A stretch of 64,000 nucleotides of DNA from Glaciozyma antarctica PI12. Taxonomy: Eukaryota > Basidiomycota > Microbotryomycetes > Kriegeriales > Camptobasidiaceae. The stretch is from positions 722,088 through 786,087 of the forward strand of contig KZ627156.1 of the NCBI GenBank assembly GCA_002917775.1. The letters are read 5' to 3'. The notes below the pieces were generated by a model, which had not been told where the DNA came from, searched no databases, and worked only from the letters and a program-made list of their open reading frames with translations. Numbering within the stretch: position 1 is the first letter of the stretch; each line of letters starts with the position of its first letter. Made by a program: the position numbers and the translations under genes. Shown one piece after another: positions 53,237 to 63,982 of this stretch.

Positions 53237-54628
53237 ATGGAAGGTACTCAGATCTGCGCCAAACCACCTCAGGGCTTTGACCCGCCGTCCGCGTCAAAGC
53301 TGTTCGTCGACCTGCATGTCCGCTACATCCAGTCGCTCGACAAGGTGAGCAGCTTTAGCAGCGCCGTCGCCCAGCGTGTAGCTAACTTTCCACTCCACCC
53401 ACCAGAAACGCAACGAGATGGCCTACCACCTGACGGAGCACCTTCGCATGAACGGCATCTACTGGGGTCTCACGGCTCTCGCGCTCATGGGACAGCAAGA
53501 GGCGCTCCCGCGCGAGGAGATGATTGAATGGGTTATGAGCTGCTGGAACGAGGAAGCTGGTGCGTTCTCGCTGCGAGATTCGAGGCGAGGGAAGTGCTGA
53601 TCAGCTTGCTCTCGACTCAAGGCGCCTTCTCGCCGCACCCTGGTCACGACCCACACATCCACCCTACGCTCAGCGCGATCCAGATCCTCGCGATGCAGGA
53701 CTCGCTCTCTATCCTCAACAAGGACAAGATCGTGACCTGTCCGTCTCGCCCCCTCCCTCCTCGACCTTCGCTGACGCTCGTCGCAGACATCCTCTCCCTC
53801 CAATCCCCTACAACGGGCTCTTTCGCAGGAGATGAGTGGGGAGAAATGGATTCGCGCTTCTCGTACTGCGCTGTTTCGGCGCTTTCGTTGCTGGGAAGGC
53901 TGGACGCGCTCGATAAGGAGAAGACGGTGGATTTCGTGCGGAGGTGTGGCAACTTTGATGGAGGATTTGGGATGGTGGAAGGGGCTGAGAGTCATGCGGC
54001 GTATGGTACGTCGTCTCGCGCAAGATGAGACGCATGGGAGCTGATTCGGTGCTCTCGCAGTTTGGACTTGCGTCGGAACTCTGGCGATTCTCAAGCGGCT
54101 GGATCTGGTGGACGCCGATACGCTCTGCTGGTGGCTGTGCGAACGTCAGCTGCCGAACGGCGGGCTAAACGGACGGCCAGAAAAGCTAGAAGATGTAGGT
54201 GGTTTGCTCGGTTTGCTGGTGAAGCTGGCAGGAGCTGATCTCGTGCGCAGGTTTGCTACAGTTGGTGGGCTCTAGCTTCGCTGTCGATCCTCGGACGAGC
54301 GCACTGGATCGACGGGAAGAAGCTCACCGAGTTCATCCTGTCCGCTCAGGTGAGGTCGGGGGCTTGAAGATTTCTGCGAGCGAGGCTAACGAACTTCGCA
54401 GGATCCCGACAAGGGTGGGATCGCAGATCGACCAGACGACATGGCCGACGTCTGGCACACAGTGTTTGGTGTAGCAGGTGAGCTCGTGGAGCCAAGGACT
54501 TCTCTTCAGGCCTTCTGACGGTCTTCACCGCAGGCCTCTCGCTCCTCTCGCATCCCGGCCTCGAAGCGGTCGACCCGATTTACTGCATGCCAGCAGCAGT
54601 CACGGCAAAGCTCCTAGCATCACAGTAG
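53237..54628 (+). CDS. BET2: Rab geranylgeranyltransferase beta subunit
   Basis: Catalytic subunit of GGTase II, which prenylates Rab GTPases. The alpha-alpha barrel repeats are visible: [149 protein letters not shown]. Zinc ligands correspond to the Asp and Cys of KLEDVCYSWW and the His of VWHTVFG. About seven exons. Stop TAG at 54626-54628 lies inside the 3' end of the convergent PPR gene, so the two coding regions overlap by 9 nt. Functionally tied to Rab GDI (6434-8422). Confidence 0.93.
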
Positions 54629-57034
54629 CTCTGAGCCACTCCCATTCTCTCTCGATACCTCGCATCTTGCAGCTCGCAATCCATTTTGATACCTCCACCT
54701 CAATACCTCGCTATTGATTCCACTTCGACCTGGACCTCCCTCCTCGACCTCCTCCTCCTCCTTCTGCATCACCTCCGTCGCCGCCACCTCTCTCAACGCC
54801 TCCCACAACTCGGGCTGCTCCATCTCGGCCCTCGCTCTCACGCTCGCCCAGCGTCCCTTCTCCCTCCGCGACAACTTGATCAACGTCGAAAGTGTCGAAA
54901 ACACCGCCGGCATCTCCCCGTTCCTCCCCATCTCCTCAAACACCACTTTCTCCGCTTCGTCAAAGTCTCCAACCCGACATAGGCACTCGACCAACGACTC
55001 CCAGTTCTTCAAGTTGAGCTCGAACCGCTCCGCGCGCAACTCGGCCCACACCCTCCGCGCCCGCTGGCTCGCCACGTCCCCGCCTTGCCACCCGCACGTA
55101 TCGAGCACGATCGACACGCTCACTTGATCGACCGAGGGTCCGCCCCGGTTCGCGCGCATCGAGTCCCAGATTCGGTACGCGGGCCCAAAGGCGCCGACGC
55201 GGGCGTACGCGTTCATGAGCGAGTTGAACAGCGCAACGTCCGGGTCGATGTTGATGTCGAGTTTGATGAGGGAGTGGATGTGGGAGATGGTGGAGACGGA
55301 GGCGGAGGCGGTGCGAGAGTAGTATCGCAGGAGTAGGGAGTAAGTGACAGAGTCGGGAGGGTGCGAGGCGCGTCGCATATCGGAGAGGAACTCGAGGATG
55401 AGGGTGGGAGGAGCGGCAGGGGCGAGGAGGGCGCGGGAGGTGGAGGTGGAGGGGAAGTTGAGGGAGGTGAAGGCGGCGAGGATGGTGTTGTAGGACGTCC
55501 GGTCCAGCGCAGGGACGTCGAGAGCGCGGATCGCGTCGTAGGCTTGGAAAGCGTCCTCGAAGCTGCTCGACGCGCGCATGAGGGCAACGATGTGCCAGGT
55601 GACGGTTGGAGCCTCGAGGCGCACGCGACGTTCGCGCATGTCGGCGAGGAGGGTGCGGGAGTACTCGAGGTCGGGGTGGGAAGGGTTGGCGCATGCGCGA
55701 AGGAGAGTTACGTAGATGGAGGTGTCGGGGGAGAGGTTGTACGCGCGTGGAGAGGTCTCGAGGTCTTCGTAGAGAGATTTGGCGGTGGCGAAGGTGACTG
55801 AGGTGGGATAGGGTTCGAGGAGGGCGGAGAGGAGGGGTTGGACCATGGAAGAGTCGGGCTTAATAGAGCGATCTCGTCCTTCCTGGTAGACCTTGAGCGC
55901 CTCGTCGATCCCTCCTTCGCCATTCAGCACGCCTTTGACGACGACGGACCACGCTCGTCGATCCGCCGAAAGCCCAGTCATCTCCTCCATCTCCTCTACC
56001 AGCGCGATCCCCTCGAGCGCATTGTGAAGACCCTTTGCGCCTTCCGTCGCCAGCGTATTCAGCGTCCACGCGTCGAGGCGGAACCCTTGATCTCGATATC
56101 TCCCTGCCATCCGCATCCCAGCCAAAAACCCCTTCTCCGCGCTCTCGAGCTTGATGAGAGCGTTGACGGCCGCCGTGTCCAGTTCGGGAGCGTCTCGAGC
56201 GTCCTTGGGAGCGAGCCGCCGCCGGACCGCCCTCGCGCTCTCCAGCTCTCCCGCGTCGATGAAGCCCGTGAGCAGAGCCGTCTCCGTCCAAACGTCCGCC
56301 GCCACTCCCACGCTATCCATCTCCGCTCGTACCCGCCTCACGCCTTCGGTATCCCCGTTCTCAAAGAGAGCCGAGATGAGAGTGTTGTAGGTAACGACGT
56401 TCGGCTCGACTCCTCGCGCCCTCATGCTCGCGACCACCTCCTTCATCCCCTCCGCATCGTTCGCCCGCCGATACCCTCCCAGCACAACGTTCCAATCCGC
56501 CACCGTCGGTCGAAGCCCGTGCGTCGCCTCCATCGCCTCGATCCACTTGAGCGCCTTGCTCATTTTGCCGCTCCTGCCCATGCCGAGTAGGAGGAGCTGG
56601 TGGTCCATCGCGTCGGGCTCGAAGCCGAAGCTCGGGAGGTCGTTGAACATTTTGAGGAGGAGGTTGAACCGGCTCGTGGTGGCTACGAACCGCATGACGG
56701 ACTGGAGGCGAGCATGGCTGAGGCCTTCGCGCGAATGGGGAGAGGAGCGGACAGCGTCAACGAGGGTGGGGTACAGCTTGGTGACTAGGTCGAGGCGGTC
56801 GGCCTTCCTGGCGTCCACGAGCTCTTCGAGGAGTTTGTTGGGAGTTGCGGGAGGAGGTCGATTGAAGAAGAACGAGGTGGACGCGGTCGAGCTGAAGGGG
56901 CGGAGGGGAGTAGCGGCGGATGGACCTGGTCTTGGTGGAGGTGTGCGCAAGTACCGCGAGAACGAGGATCGCATGGGAGGCGTTGGGGCGTTGTGGGAGG
57001 AGGACAAACCCTGCTGCCAGAAACTCGAACGCAC
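54620..57034 (-). CDS. Pentatricopeptide repeat protein 2, probably mitochondrial
   Basis: Intronless 804-codon gene. A second Met at codon 21 (MRSSFSRYLRTPPPRPG) begins a good mitochondrial presequence and may be the real start. PPR motifs are clearer than in the PPR gene at 41088: MDHQLLLLGMGRSGKMSKALKWI, ADWNVVLGGYRRANDAEGMKEVV, VTYNTLISALFENGDTEGVRRV, SVVVKGVLNGEGGIDEALKVY, TSYNTILAAFTSL, VTYSLLLRYYSRT, ALFNSLMNAYARVGAFGPAYRIW, NWESLVECLCRVGDFDEAEKVV. The tail is Glu-rich then basic. The last 9 nt overlap the end of BET2 on the other strand. RNA target unknown. Confidence 0.88.
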   Translation of the reverse strand: MRSSFWQQGLSSSHNAPTPPMRSSFSRYLRTPPPRPGPSAATPLRPFSSTASTSFFFNRPPPATPNKLLEELVDARKADRLDLVTKLYPTLVDAVRSSPHSREGLSHARLQSVMRFVATTSRFNLLLKMFNDLPSFGFEPDAMDHQLLLLGMGRSGKMSKALKWIEAMEATHGLRPTVADWNVVLGGYRRANDAEGMKEVVASMRARGVEPNVVTYNTLISALFENGDTEGVRRVRAEMDSVGVAADVWTETALLTGFIDAGELESARAVRRRLAPKDARDAPELDTAAVNALIKLESAEKGFLAGMRMAGRYRDQGFRLDAWTLNTLATEGAKGLHNALEGIALVEEMEEMTGLSADRRAWSVVVKGVLNGEGGIDEALKVYQEGRDRSIKPDSSMVQPLLSALLEPYPTSVTFATAKSLYEDLETSPRAYNLSPDTSIYVTLLRACANPSHPDLEYSRTLLADMRERRVRLEAPTVTWHIVALMRASSSFEDAFQAYDAIRALDVPALDRTSYNTILAAFTSLNFPSTSTSRALLAPAAPPTLILEFLSDMRRASHPPDSVTYSLLLRYYSRTASASVSTISHIHSLIKLDINIDPDVALFNSLMNAYARVGAFGPAYRIWDSMRANRGGPSVDQVSVSIVLDTCGWQGGDVASQRARRVWAELRAERFELNLKNWESLVECLCRVGDFDEAEKVVFEEMGRNGEMPAVFSTLSTLIKLSRREKGRWASVRARAEMEQPELWEALREVAATEVMQKEEEEVEEGGPGRSGINSEVLRWRYQNGLRAARCEVSRENGSGSELL

Positions 57035-57293
57035 TCGGCCCTTCGCACCTCGCTCGTTCTCTCAGCTAGTGCTCCAAGTCATCTCGAAAACTGTTGAGAT
57101 TCAAAGCCAAACCGTTGCGCAGATCTCACCGTGGAGAGGCGCAGAAGCCAGAGCGTCGCCGGTCGACAGGCACTCGTTGAGGACGCGCGATGGTAGCCTC
57201 CTCGAGTCGCCAGAGTACCAAAGAACCTCATGCAGAACGCAATCGCACCCTCTGTCCATCAACATTCCGCCCAGGTGAATTACACTGCTCCCT

Positions 57294-58461
57294 CTACGCG
57301 CGCTTCGCGTACCCAACCTTGATCGCCGCCCCCTTTGAGATCGCGAACCCGTCCAGCGCCTCCTTGGCCGCCCCTGCCTGCACCGCATTCCCAAAAATGA
57401 CGAACGCACTACCTGCTGGTGTCGGGAGGAGCTCAAGGGAGGTGAGACCGGGGTACCTTGCGAGCGGCAGGTTAGCGATGGGAATGCGGGAAGTGGAGGG
57501 AGGAAGACGCACTGTTGGAATAGGGGAATGAGCATGGCGGAGTTCACCTCTTCCGGGAGGCCTTCGACGAAGAGGGTAGAGCTGGCGTCCGTTGCTGAGG
57601 CGGCGATAGACTGCCCTGCGGGCTCCTCCTCGTCCGAATCCTCCTCCATCGCATCTGCACCCACCGCACAACCATCAGCTCCAACCCACGCTCCACCAAC
57701 AAACGCAGCAAACGCACCAGAGTCCACATCATCCTTCCCCTTCTTCTTCTCCGGCCCCTCCTCCTCACTATCCGACTCATCCTCCTCCTCGTCCTCCCTC
57801 CCTCGCTTCGTCGTCTTGCCCTCCTCCATCTGCTTCTTCTGAGCTCCCGAGACGGTAAGCTTTGACGTGCGCGCTGCTGCCTTCTCGGCGGCGGTACGTA
57901 GGCCAGCTTTGATCGCGTAGACGGCTTCGGGTCCCTCGTTGTAGGAGATTGTAGCGTGCGAGACGGATTTGGTGTAGGAAATTCGCTGTGTCATAGAGAG
58001 TGGTCAGCCTGAGCTCTACCAGAGCGTCCTCTGGTCCAGCAGGAGCAAGGCACCGTCTGCCTCAGCGCGACAACACTACCCGCCTCGTCCTGCCCCATAA
58101 CCGCCCTTCACACCGTCCAGTCCTCCCCACAGCTGTTCCACGTCGACTCACCAGTTGCTTCCCGTAGAACGCCTCCCCATCGAGCCCCCTCAGCGCACTC
58201 GTGCTGCTGGCCAAATCGCGGAAGACGACAAACGCCGTGCCGCGCACTTTGGGGTCTCGCGTGTGGACGACATCGAGGACTTTGCCGTAGACGGAGAAGA
58301 GACAGTAGAGGCTTCGGCGGAGCTCTGGGAGGAGGAGTGAGTGGGGCGTGACGAGAGCAGGATGGGGAGGGCGTACCGTCCTTCTTGACCTTGTCGTTGA
58401 GGTTCTGCACGAAGAGGGAGGGGGAGGGAGGGATGGAAGTAGGGGCGGGAGGGGGAGCCAT
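57294..58461 (-). CDS. U1A/U2B''-type spliceosomal RRM protein, copy B
   Basis: Second member of the family found at 3011-4249. The ATG at 58461 gives a short Pro-rich leader, then RRM1 with SLFVQNLNDKVKKDELRRSLYCLF, GKVLDVVHTRDPKVRGTAFVVF and FYGKQLRISYTKS. RNP1 reads RGTAFVVF instead of the family's RGQAFV. A long linker (residues ~95-230) is Ala/Lys-rich then strongly acidic (EDEEEDESDSEEEG). RRM2 is SSTLFVEGLPEEVNSAMLIPLFQQYPGLTSLELL, GSAFVIFGNAVQAGAAKEALDGF, ending KVGYAKRA. Introns at about 58377-58328, 58152-57988 and 57515-57458 restore phase. More divergent than copy A, with a longer linker. It could be the U2B'' (Msl1) or the U1A (Mud1) counterpart. Confidence 0.85.
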
Positions 58462-58720
58462 GGCGGGAAGTCGGGGTGGGAGGGGTGGCTGTGTCGAGGG
58501 GGAGGAGGAGGACGACTTCGCGCCTGAGAGTGTTGGTGCGAAACCGCCGGGGCAGACGTCGAGGGCAAAAACCTTCGCAGCGAGCGAGCGACCGCTGTCC
58601 CCTTTCTCTCGACGACGGTACGCTCGATGCTATTGAAAAAACGGCAGAGGAGTCCCAGCAACAGCGTTGAATTCCCTCAAGACCAGATCCCGTTACATTC
58701 CCCCGATCCCACCGCCCGAA

Positions 58721-60094
58721 TCATCCCAACATCGCCAACGCCGCCTTCAACTCCTTCCTCGCCGTCTCCAAATCATCATAATTCAACGCCGATATCGCCC
58801 ATTTGGCATGCTTCTGAATCGCCGTGATCGCAGACGGGTCAAGCGTCTCTGGCACCGCAACGGGAGCTGCGGCGTACGCTCGCGGTTGAGGAGGCTGGAG
58901 GATGGAAGTAGGCAGGAGGGTTGTAGGCGGGGGGTTGAGCGGGGGGAAGGGGAGGGGCGGAGGGGAAGACGGCGGCGGGGAAAGCGGAGGAGGAGAGGGT
59001 CGTGGGAGGGGCGAGGGTCTGCGTCTGGTGCGTAGGAGGGAGAATAGGAGTGGTCGCCTCCTCGGGAGAAGAGGGAGCGGCAGAGCCAGGTGCGTTCGTG
59101 GGGGTGTTGAGGAAGGAGGGGAAGGCGGGAGTGGTGGGCTCTTCGTCGTCGAATTCCGGAGGTGCGGTGGGGAGAATGGACGAAGGCGCGGTCGTGGGTT
59201 GCTGAGGGAAAGGGTAGGAGGCTGGAGTGGAGTAGGTATCGGCAGGAGTGCGCGCAGGAGGAGTGGGCGTAACGCTGTGAGTCGAGGTGGGTTGGTCCTC
59301 TGCCGTTCCTAGCGCAGCGAGTTCTCGCGCGAGCTCGTTCGCCTCCTCCGACGTGAACTGCCCCGCGGCCGGTTCCTCCTCGACTGGAAGTCCTCCTGCA
59401 GGACCAGGGACGGGTGTGCGGCCTTCGCGGAACGCTTTGGCGATGTCGGAAGCCTTCCACTTGGAGTACTTGATCTTGTCGCGGTTCTGCCGCGAAATCC
59501 ATCAGCATGGCCCTCCTTCGAGTCCCGAGTACGCACCTCTGAGCTCATCTCCCCAAACACCGAGAGCAGGTCCAGAAAGTTGGCAGCCGCCAGGAACTTC
59601 TTCGCCGTGAGCCTACCCCACGACAATCAGCTCCGCACTCCCTCCACCCCGCGGCCACTCACCTCGTCGCCTTGCCCGTCCTATCCTCATTATCCGCCTG
59701 CCTGAAGATCTTATCCGCAAAGTTCTCGACGTACGCCGCTGCAGCCGCGTCGTCCGTCACCGTCTCATCGTGCGCCAGCTCCACCTTCATCTGCTCACGT
59801 CGACGCGGGTGTCAGCTCCGCCCACCGCATAACATGCTTCCCCCACGCACCAGCTCCAGCTTATCCATAAGCGCAAAGAGGAACGCATTGCTCTCAGGCG
59901 CTTTAGATCCCAGCGTCATTGCCTGCTGAACGGCATAGTAGTTGCCTGCGCAGGGTCAGCGCTAGCCAGCCGAGGGAAGAGAGCAACGCACACCAGTACG
60001 CGATAGCGGGGTCGGCTTTGGAGAGCTCTGAGGCGCGGGCGAGGTACGCGGAGATCGGCTTGAGGTCAGCTGGGAGTGGTACGGTTGGTGCCAT
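58721..60094 (-). CDS. VTA1: Vta1/LIP5, activator of the Vps4 ATPase (ESCRT-III)
   Basis: Stimulates Vps4 to disassemble ESCRT-III in the multivesicular-body pathway. The N-terminal tandem MIT region reads MAPTVPLPADLKPISAYLARASEL, DPAIAYWC, NYYAVQQAMTLGS, APESNAFLFALMDKLEL, ENFADKIFRQADNEDRTGKAT, RLTAKKFLAAANFLDLLSVFGE and KYSKWKASDIAKAFREG, all canonical. A long Pro/Thr-rich linker follows. The C-terminal VSL dimerisation domain appears as KHAKWAISALNYDDLETARKELKAALAMLG, with TGA at 58721. Six exons. About 385 residues, longer than yeast Vta1 (330) because of the linker. Confidence 0.92.
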
Positions 60095-60480
60095 CGAATC
60101 GAGAGCTGGCGGTGGGTAGGGAAGTGGGTAGGGAGTTGGGTAGGAGTTTGGTGGGGCGGAGAGTTGACGCCGAGTAGGAATGAGGGAGAGCGGCGGGAGC
60201 GAACGCGCCTCTCCTCCTCGAGAACGGCGTGGATTATGTCCGCTCTCACTTGCCTCCCTACCTTCGTCTTTAGACTATTCCTGTAAAGCTTCTGTACGCG
60301 CTGTAAGCTGCTACCCAACGGATGTTGTTGTGACGGGAGCGAGCACCCGACCGAGCGTCCTCCCTGCGGAGCTCCTCCTCCTCATTTCCTGGAGCAAACT
60401 CCGGCGCAACTGTGTCGAGAAAGAAGAGCGACACCAAAATCCGTCTATGAAGATCCTCTACTCCCTCCACCCCGCGTCTC
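60095..60480. other. Intergenic region upstream of VTA1
   Basis: 386 bp between the RTA1-like stop and VTA1 start (both minus strand); it should carry the VTA1 promoter. No motif recognised. Confidence 0.4.
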
Positions 60481-61841
60481 TCAAGCCACTCTCTTCTCAA
60501 CCACGACCGTGTCGTCCCCATTCTCCGCGATCGCTGCCTCACCGAGGTGCGCAGGAAGACAGAAAGACGGATGCGCGACGAGGAAGACTCCGAGGGCTAC
60601 GAAGCGGTATAGTCAGTGACGAGGACGAGAGGGAAGAGAGGTTAAGACGTACCGAGGACCATGGGAATGCTGTCGAGACCCCAGAAGTAGGGCTGGGTCG
60701 TGATGAGGTAGCTAGCGAGCGAGAGGTTAGCAGGAAGCGAGCACCGCAGATAAGGACGTGCCCCGTCCAGCCTTGTGCGAGTTCGATTGTGCGGTAGATG
60801 CAGCTGCGTTTTGCGGCATTTAGTGAAGTGTGCGAAGGTCGGAGAGGGAGGCTCCTCACCGAATCAAGATCCAGATTGAGGCGAAAGCGAGTCCTACAGC
60901 CAACAAGTTGATCCGACCTTGACGTGCCTTCGCAATGTACGCAGGATCCTTGCGAGCGCGAGAGAAGAAGTCCAGTCCCAATACGCAGAACGCGACCATC
61001 GCCGCGAGCTGAATGACGATTCCCGCGACCTGTCGAAGCGGATCAGTGAGGAATATCGAAAGGAAGCGAATCGAACCGCACCATCGTGTTGGTTCCACTG
61101 ACCGAGCCCTTCTTCTTCAGAAGCGCGATGGCAGCCATGCCTCCTCCTACAGCCTGGATGACAATCGCGAGCAGGTCTGCTAGGCAGAAAATCCAGAGGT
61201 AGAGGTGCGGTGGGATGCGCGAATACTGAGGTCCCAGGTGACGAATGAGCTGCACGACAGGGTCAGCGATGAACGAAAACGCGGAAAGGACGACGACGTA
61301 CCATCCCCAGGATACCGTAAATCGCCGCGCTGAAGAAGCAGGGTGCCAAAATCAGGCAAATGATTTGCATCAGGAAGAAGTTGATGTTCTCGGGGTCGTT
61401 CGAGGACAGCGAGCGTCCAACCCAACCGACGCATTCCGCTGAGGGAGGATCTCTGATTCAGTTCGCGGTTCGACGAATGAACAGCATAAACTTGACTCAC
61501 CGAAGCCTCCAATTACAAGAACGCTGAGCCACCAGATCCTGGATCGGACGACGAGCGTCGCATGAGCGATCGTGAGGAGAGCGAAGAGGACGATAAAGAC
61601 GACGCCCGCGGCTGCGGTGACAGCGTCAGCGGAGGAAGAAGCAGTCTTGTAGAGCGGTCTAACCAAGCGAAGGGACGTATCCTGCGTACAAAAGACCGTC
61701 AGCACAGCCCTCCTCCGAGGGAAAGATGCGTGGACTGACCATAAAGGTTGAAGCCTTCGTTGATCGCTTCAGAGCTTGAGGGAGGGCTGAAGTCAGCACC
61801 CCTGGGACGCTATATGCCAGGAGAGGGACTCACTCGGCCAT
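60481..61841 (-). CDS. RTA1-like seven-helix membrane protein
   Basis: RTA1/RSB1 family: seven-helix fungal membrane proteins tied to lipid (long-chain base) translocation and resistance to lipophilic toxins. The ATG at 61841 is spliced after 8 nt, giving MADPPSSSEAINEGFNLYGYVPSL and helix 1 AAGVVFIVLFALLTIAHATLV. Then RIWWLSVLVIGGF, AECVGWVGR, ICLILAPCFFSAAIYGILGWLI, LWIFCLADLLAIVIQAVGGGMAA, AGIVIQLAAMVAFCVLGLDFF, FASIWILIRCIYRTIELAQGWTG, and YFWGLDSIPMVLALGVFLVAHPS follow over at least eight short exons. The APxxFxAxxY and QAxGGG motifs and the R-x-IEF/L-AQG motif are family hallmarks. Note the first three introns must all be removed to keep frame. Tail acidic. Substrate unknown. Confidence 0.87.
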
Positions 61842-62205
61842 GGAGAGAAGGAGCTTCGGCGCAAGAGGATGAGGTGGAAGGAAGAAAGGCAGATCAGCGA
61901 CGGAAAGGGACGAGGCAGCGCCGAAGCCCGACGGCGTGGTGGAGTTTGGCTCGACCAAAGGCTTCGACCCGTCCGCTGGTGTAAATAACAGTCTGCAGGA
62001 ACACGCTCGTCTGCCACAGATGCAGCGCACAGAGTTACGCAGAGATTCAAAGGTCGAAAACGCCCCCTTCGCCCCCTTCCCTCAAAGCAACCGGGCCAAC
62101 CCCTTCGCGGTGAGAAAGTGCAGGGGGGTTCCTTCCATCTCCTTTCGACGTTTCGACTTGGACCTCGGCTTCTTCGTCCTTTTACCCTCCAAACCACTTC
62201 TAGAA
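61842..62205. promoter_or_regulatory. Divergent promoter, RTA1-like / chorismate synthase
   Basis: 364 bp between the two translation starts. Its right part is the 5' leader of chorismate synthase, whose leader exon ends in the A of the split start codon at 62206. Confidence 0.45.
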
Positions 62206-63945
62206 AGTAAGCTGCTGCCGTCCTGAAGCTGCTCTCCGATCCCTGACCAGGCTCAACCCACAGTGAGCAGCACTTTCGGAACTCTCTTCAAAGTTACCAC
62301 CTACGGTGAATCCCACTGCGCCAGCGTAGGATGCATCATCGATGGATGCCCTCCCGTAAGCCCAGAGCGTACAGCTAAACAGGCTCCTTACTCCTCACCT
62401 CGAGGAGGAAGCCGCCCTTCGGATCCCTTCTGATCACTCCTTCCTCTCCTCCAGGGTCTCCCTCTCGAGGAAGCGGACCTCCAGACCCAGCTCACTCGCC
62501 GCCGCCCTGGCCAGAGCGCCCTCACCACTCCCGTAGGCTCATCCTGTTTGTATAACCCACCCTCGCTGACCCTCAAGCTCCACAGCGTAACGAAGCCGAT
62601 GCGGTCCACCTCCAATCGGGCATCGAGATGGGCGTGACTCTTGGAACACCTATCGGACTCCTCGTGCGCAACAAGGACCAGAGGCCTCACGACTACACCG
62701 AGACGGACTGGTACCCCCGCCCTAGTCATGCGGATTGGACCTACCTCCTCAAGTACGGAATCAAGGCGAGCAGCGGAGGAGGAAGGAGTAGTGCTAGGGA
62801 GACGATCGGTGCGTTCCTTTCTTGCGCGTAGGGAATGGGAGGAGGTACGAGAACGGAAAGCTGACGGGACTTGGTGATGCAGGACGTGTTGCCGCAGGTG
62901 CGGTCGCAGAAAAGTACCTCAGGCTCGCGTACGGAGTCGAGATCGTGGCCTTCGTGTCCTCCGTGGGCAAGATCCACCTCTCCACCTCGTCAACAGACGA
63001 CGAGGAGATCGACGACGAGTACATTAACCTCCTCAAGACTGTTACCCGCGAGGACGTGGATCGCACTCTCATTCGCTGCCCTCACGCCGAGACCGCTCAG
63101 CTCATGGAGGACGTACGTACTGCCCTTCCTACTACGTGATCTCATAGCTAACTCGTCTCCCTGCAGCGCGTGCGCCTTGCCTCGAAGAACGACGACTCGA
63201 TCGGTGGAACCGTCACTTGCGTGATCCGTCGCGCCCCCTCTGGACTCGGAGAGCCCGTCTTCGACAAGCTCGAGGCTCTCCTCGCCCACGCCATGCTCTC
63301 CATCCCCGCTACCAAGGGCTTCGAGATCGGCAGTGGATTCAGGGGAACGGAGCTCGCGGGAAGCAAGCACAACGATGCGTTCGTCAAGAGGGAGGATGGA
63401 GGATTGGGCACCAAGACGAACAAGAGTGGAGGAGTTCAGGGTGGAATCAGTAACGGAGAGGACATCTACTTCAAGTGCGTACACTCCTTGGAAGCGAATC
63501 GGAGGGAGCGGGAGCTGATTACGAGTTGCGGTTCGCAGGGTTGCGTTCAAGTCGCCTGCGACGATTGCTCTGGGCCAGGAGACGGCCAAGTACGATGGAG
63601 AGGCTGGAATCCTCGCCGCACGAGGACGCCACGATCCCTGCGTTGTGCCCCGGTGCGTTCTTCCTTCGTCTCGCCACTGAGCTCCACTTATTCTGACCTC
63701 CCACAGCGCCGTTCCCATCGTCGAGGCGATGGCAGCTCTCGTCATCATGGAGTGCGTCTCCCTCTCTCGACTCCCAGCGTTCGCGCACTGACTTGCTTGT
63801 CTTTCCAGCGCCGTCCTCCTTCAAAATGCGCGCCGCGCAGCTGCCGCCGCTCTCCCCCCTCTCGCCGTCCCCCTCCCTCCTTCCATGTCGATGCCCACCA
63901 AGCAGCAGATGGCTACGGCGGTCGAGGACCTCACTAAGGCGTAGA
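62206..63945 (+). CDS. ARO2: Chorismate synthase, start codon split by an intron
   Basis: Last step of the shikimate pathway: EPSP to chorismate, needing reduced FMN. No ATG precedes the coding block in frame; instead A at 62206 is followed by a strong donor (GTAAGC, 62207), branch CTGAC and acceptor CACAG (62263), then TG at 62264. Splicing makes [18 protein letters not shown], exactly the family's N-terminus with the GESH motif. Later: [170 protein letters not shown] at 63943-63945. Fungal forms also have their own flavin reductase activity. Confidence 0.95.
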
Positions 63946-63982
63946 TTGGAACGTTATTAATCTTGATTCGAACGACGCGATT

